Shown here one piece after another: positions 62,668-64,000 of a stretch of 64,000 nucleotides of DNA (the stretch's first letter is position 1; each line of letters starts with the position of its first letter). A model generated the notes under the pieces. The model worked only from the letters and a program-made list of their open reading frames with translations, was not told where the DNA came from and did not search any database. Origin of the DNA: Clavibacter sp. A6099 (GTDB lineage Bacteria > Actinomycetota > Actinomycetes > Actinomycetales > Microbacteriaceae); contig NZ_CP083439.1 in assembly GCF_021919125.1 (NCBI RefSeq), positions 1,736,001-1,800,000 of the forward strand, given 5' to 3'. Position numbers and translations under genes: made by a program.

Positions 62668-64000
62668 CTACGCGCGTGAAAAACCCGCGGCCAGGGCCAG
62701 GAGCGTGCGGACCGCGACGCCCGTCGGGCCCTTCCCCGTGAAGCCGTGACCGCCGCCCTTGTTGTGCGACGGCCCCGCGATGTCGATGTGCGCCCACGGG
62801 ATCCGCGGAGCGTCATCCGCGTCGCCGGTGCGACCGACGAACTCCTTGAGGAACACGCCCGCGACGAGCATGCCACCGGCGGGATTGCCGGGCTTCACGT
62901 TGGCGATGTCCGCGATGTCGGAGTTGAGGAGCGCGCGCATCTCGTCCGGGAGCGGCATGCCCCACATGCTCTCGCCCTGCTCGCGAGCGGCGTCGAGGAG
63001 GCGGGCGACGAGCGCGTCCTCGCCCATGACGGCGGAGTACCGCTCGCCGAGCGCGACGACCTGGGCGCCCGTCAGCGTCGCGATGTCGACGATGGCGTCC
63101 GGGTGCTCCTCGCTCGCGGCGACGATGCCGTCCGCCATGACGAGCCGGCCCTCGGCGTCGGTGTTGAGGACCTCGACGGTCGTGCCCCCGCGCATGCGCA
63201 GGACGTCGTCCGGGCGGATCGCGGAGCCCGAGGGCATGTTCTCGGCGATGCAGAGCCACGCCGTGAGGCGCACGGGCAGCTCCAGCCGCGCGGCCGCCAC
63301 GACGACCTCGAGGATCGTGGCGGCGCCGGTCATGTCGTACTTCATGCCGATCATCGGCACGGCGGGCTTGAGGGAGATGCCGCCGGTGTCGTACGTGATG
63401 CCCTTGCCGACGAGCGCCAGGTGCCGCGTCGCGCCCGCGGGGGAGTAGGCGACCTTGACGAGCCGGGGCGGGCGCGTCGAGCCCTGACCGACACCGAGGA
63501 TCCCGCCGAAGCCGTCGGCCGCGAGCGCCTCCTCGTCCCAGACGCGGACGTCCACGGGCAGCCCGGCCGTGCGCTCGTGGACAGCGTCGACGAACGTCGC
63601 GGGATAGAGGTCGAGCGGCGGGGTGTTGACGAGGTCCTTGGTGCCCGCCACCGCGCCGGCGACCGCGGTGGCACGCGCCACGGCCTCGTCGGAGTCATCG
63701 GCGGTCCAGGAGTCGCCCTGCGCGAGCACCGTGACGGCGGTGGCCCGCGGCTTCTGGCCCGCGAGCGAGTCCCGGCGGTACGCGTCGAAGGAGTAGGTCC
63801 CGAGGGCCGCGCCCTCGAGCACGGCGGTCAGCTCGACGAGCGAGGACACGGGGACGGCCACGGCGACGTGGGCGACGCCGCGCAGCTGGCGGGTGGCGCT
63901 GCCGACGGCGTAACGGAGCGCGACCGCGTCAACGGGCCCGGATCCCACGCCCACGAAGGCGATGGTGCGGGCGGCCGTCCCCGTCCCGGCGACGCGGACG
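62668..64000 (-). CDS. pepA: Leucyl aminopeptidase (M17), N-terminus outside window
   Basis: Two-metal aminopeptidase of family M17, cytosolic; the catalytic C-terminal domain is complete. GKGITYDTGGISLKP holds the metal-binding Lys and Asp, MKYDMTGAATILE the next Asp, and NTDAEGRLVMADG the Asp/Glu pair plus the catalytic Arg. The C-terminus reads HIDIAGPSHNKGGGHGFTGK. The frame remains open to the window edge (VRVAGTGTAARTIAFVGVG), and the first visible GTG is inside the N-terminal domain, so the start lies outside. It precedes lpdA on the same strand, 91 bases away. Confidence 0.93.
   Translation of the reverse strand, partial: VRVAGTGTAARTIAFVGVGSGPVDAVALRYAVGSATRQLRGVAHVAVAVPVSSLVELTAVLEGAALGTYSFDAYRRDSLAGQKPRATAVTVLAQGDSWTADDSDEAVARATAVAGAVAGTKDLVNTPPLDLYPATFVDAVHERTAGLPVDVRVWDEEALAADGFGGILGVGQGSTRPPRLVKVAYSPAGATRHLALVGKGITYDTGGISLKPAVPMIGMKYDMTGAATILEVVVAAARLELPVRLTAWLCIAENMPSGSAIRPDDVLRMRGGTTVEVLNTDAEGRLVMADGIVAASEEHPDAIVDIATLTGAQVVALGERYSAVMGEDALVARLLDAAREQGESMWGMPLPDEMRALLNSDIADIANVKPGNPAGGMLVAGVFLKEFVGRTGDADDAPRIPWAHIDIAGPSHNKGGGHGFTGKGPTGVAVRTLLALAAGFSRA

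Overview
The window is chromosomal DNA from a high-G+C actinobacterium. Gene content and order point to the Microbacteriaceae, most likely a Clavibacter-like organism (inference). The supporting features are an actinobacterial DnaG C-terminus, the glnA2-glnE-glnA1 block, an aceE gene next to a fasR-fabD-fabH-acpP-fabF cluster, an ECF biotin transporter, a polyphosphate glucokinase and a fucose-type exopolysaccharide locus. Coding is dense, strong G/C at third codon positions fills the other frames with long shadow ORFs, and I saw no transposase, phage gene, CRISPR array or integrase. No gene-free stretch exceeds 300 bases except the one holding RNase P RNA.

Layout. 1-834 is the end of dnaG. 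1035-8689 is a peptide/nickel-type ABC importer operon (lipoprotein, two permeases, a double ATPase, a third ATPase) that ends in a D-2-hydroxyacid dehydrogenase. 8748-13448 holds a lactonase-like propeller, a small unknown protein, tRNA-Asn, peptide deformylase, a DMT transporter, a glycosyltransferase and a CAU-anticodon tRNA. 13722-27844 is an envelope polysaccharide region: an acyltransferase-SGNH protein, GDP-L-fucose synthesis (gmd, fcl), and a translationally coupled run of glycosyltransferases, acetyltransferases, pyruvyltransferase, Wzy-like polymerase and Wzx-like flippase, closed by a convergent initiating sugar transferase. 27990-33114 carries cspA, a nuclease-less family A DNA polymerase, DUF1684 and DUF3145 proteins and a PadR regulator. 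33207-40906 (minus strand) is fatty-acid synthesis with its regulator and pyruvate dehydrogenase E1. 41147-45171 has a peroxiredoxin, a DUF1345 membrane protein, tRNA-Val, and a BioQ-like regulator divergent from bioYMN. 45257-48729 has a Nif3-like protein, a coiled-coil protein, rnpB and ppgK. 48739-57765 is panB plus the glutamine synthetase block. 57979-64000 has a membrane pseudokinase, then the dihydrolipoyl transferase and dehydrogenase genes and pepA, which runs off the edge.

Regulation visible in the sequence. A pair of TGAAC-N3-GTTCA operators lies over the divergent bioQ-like/bioY promoters. A four-half-site GlnR-type operator lies upstream of glnA1. About ten genes have a TAnnnT-like -10 hexamer only 6-7 bases before the start codon, the signature of leaderless transcripts. 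Long near-perfect hairpins separate most convergent genes. The hexamer GGATCC recurs roughly 85 times, in all three codon phases and in intergenic DNA, about four times the number expected from base composition; this is the most unexpected large-scale signal in the window.
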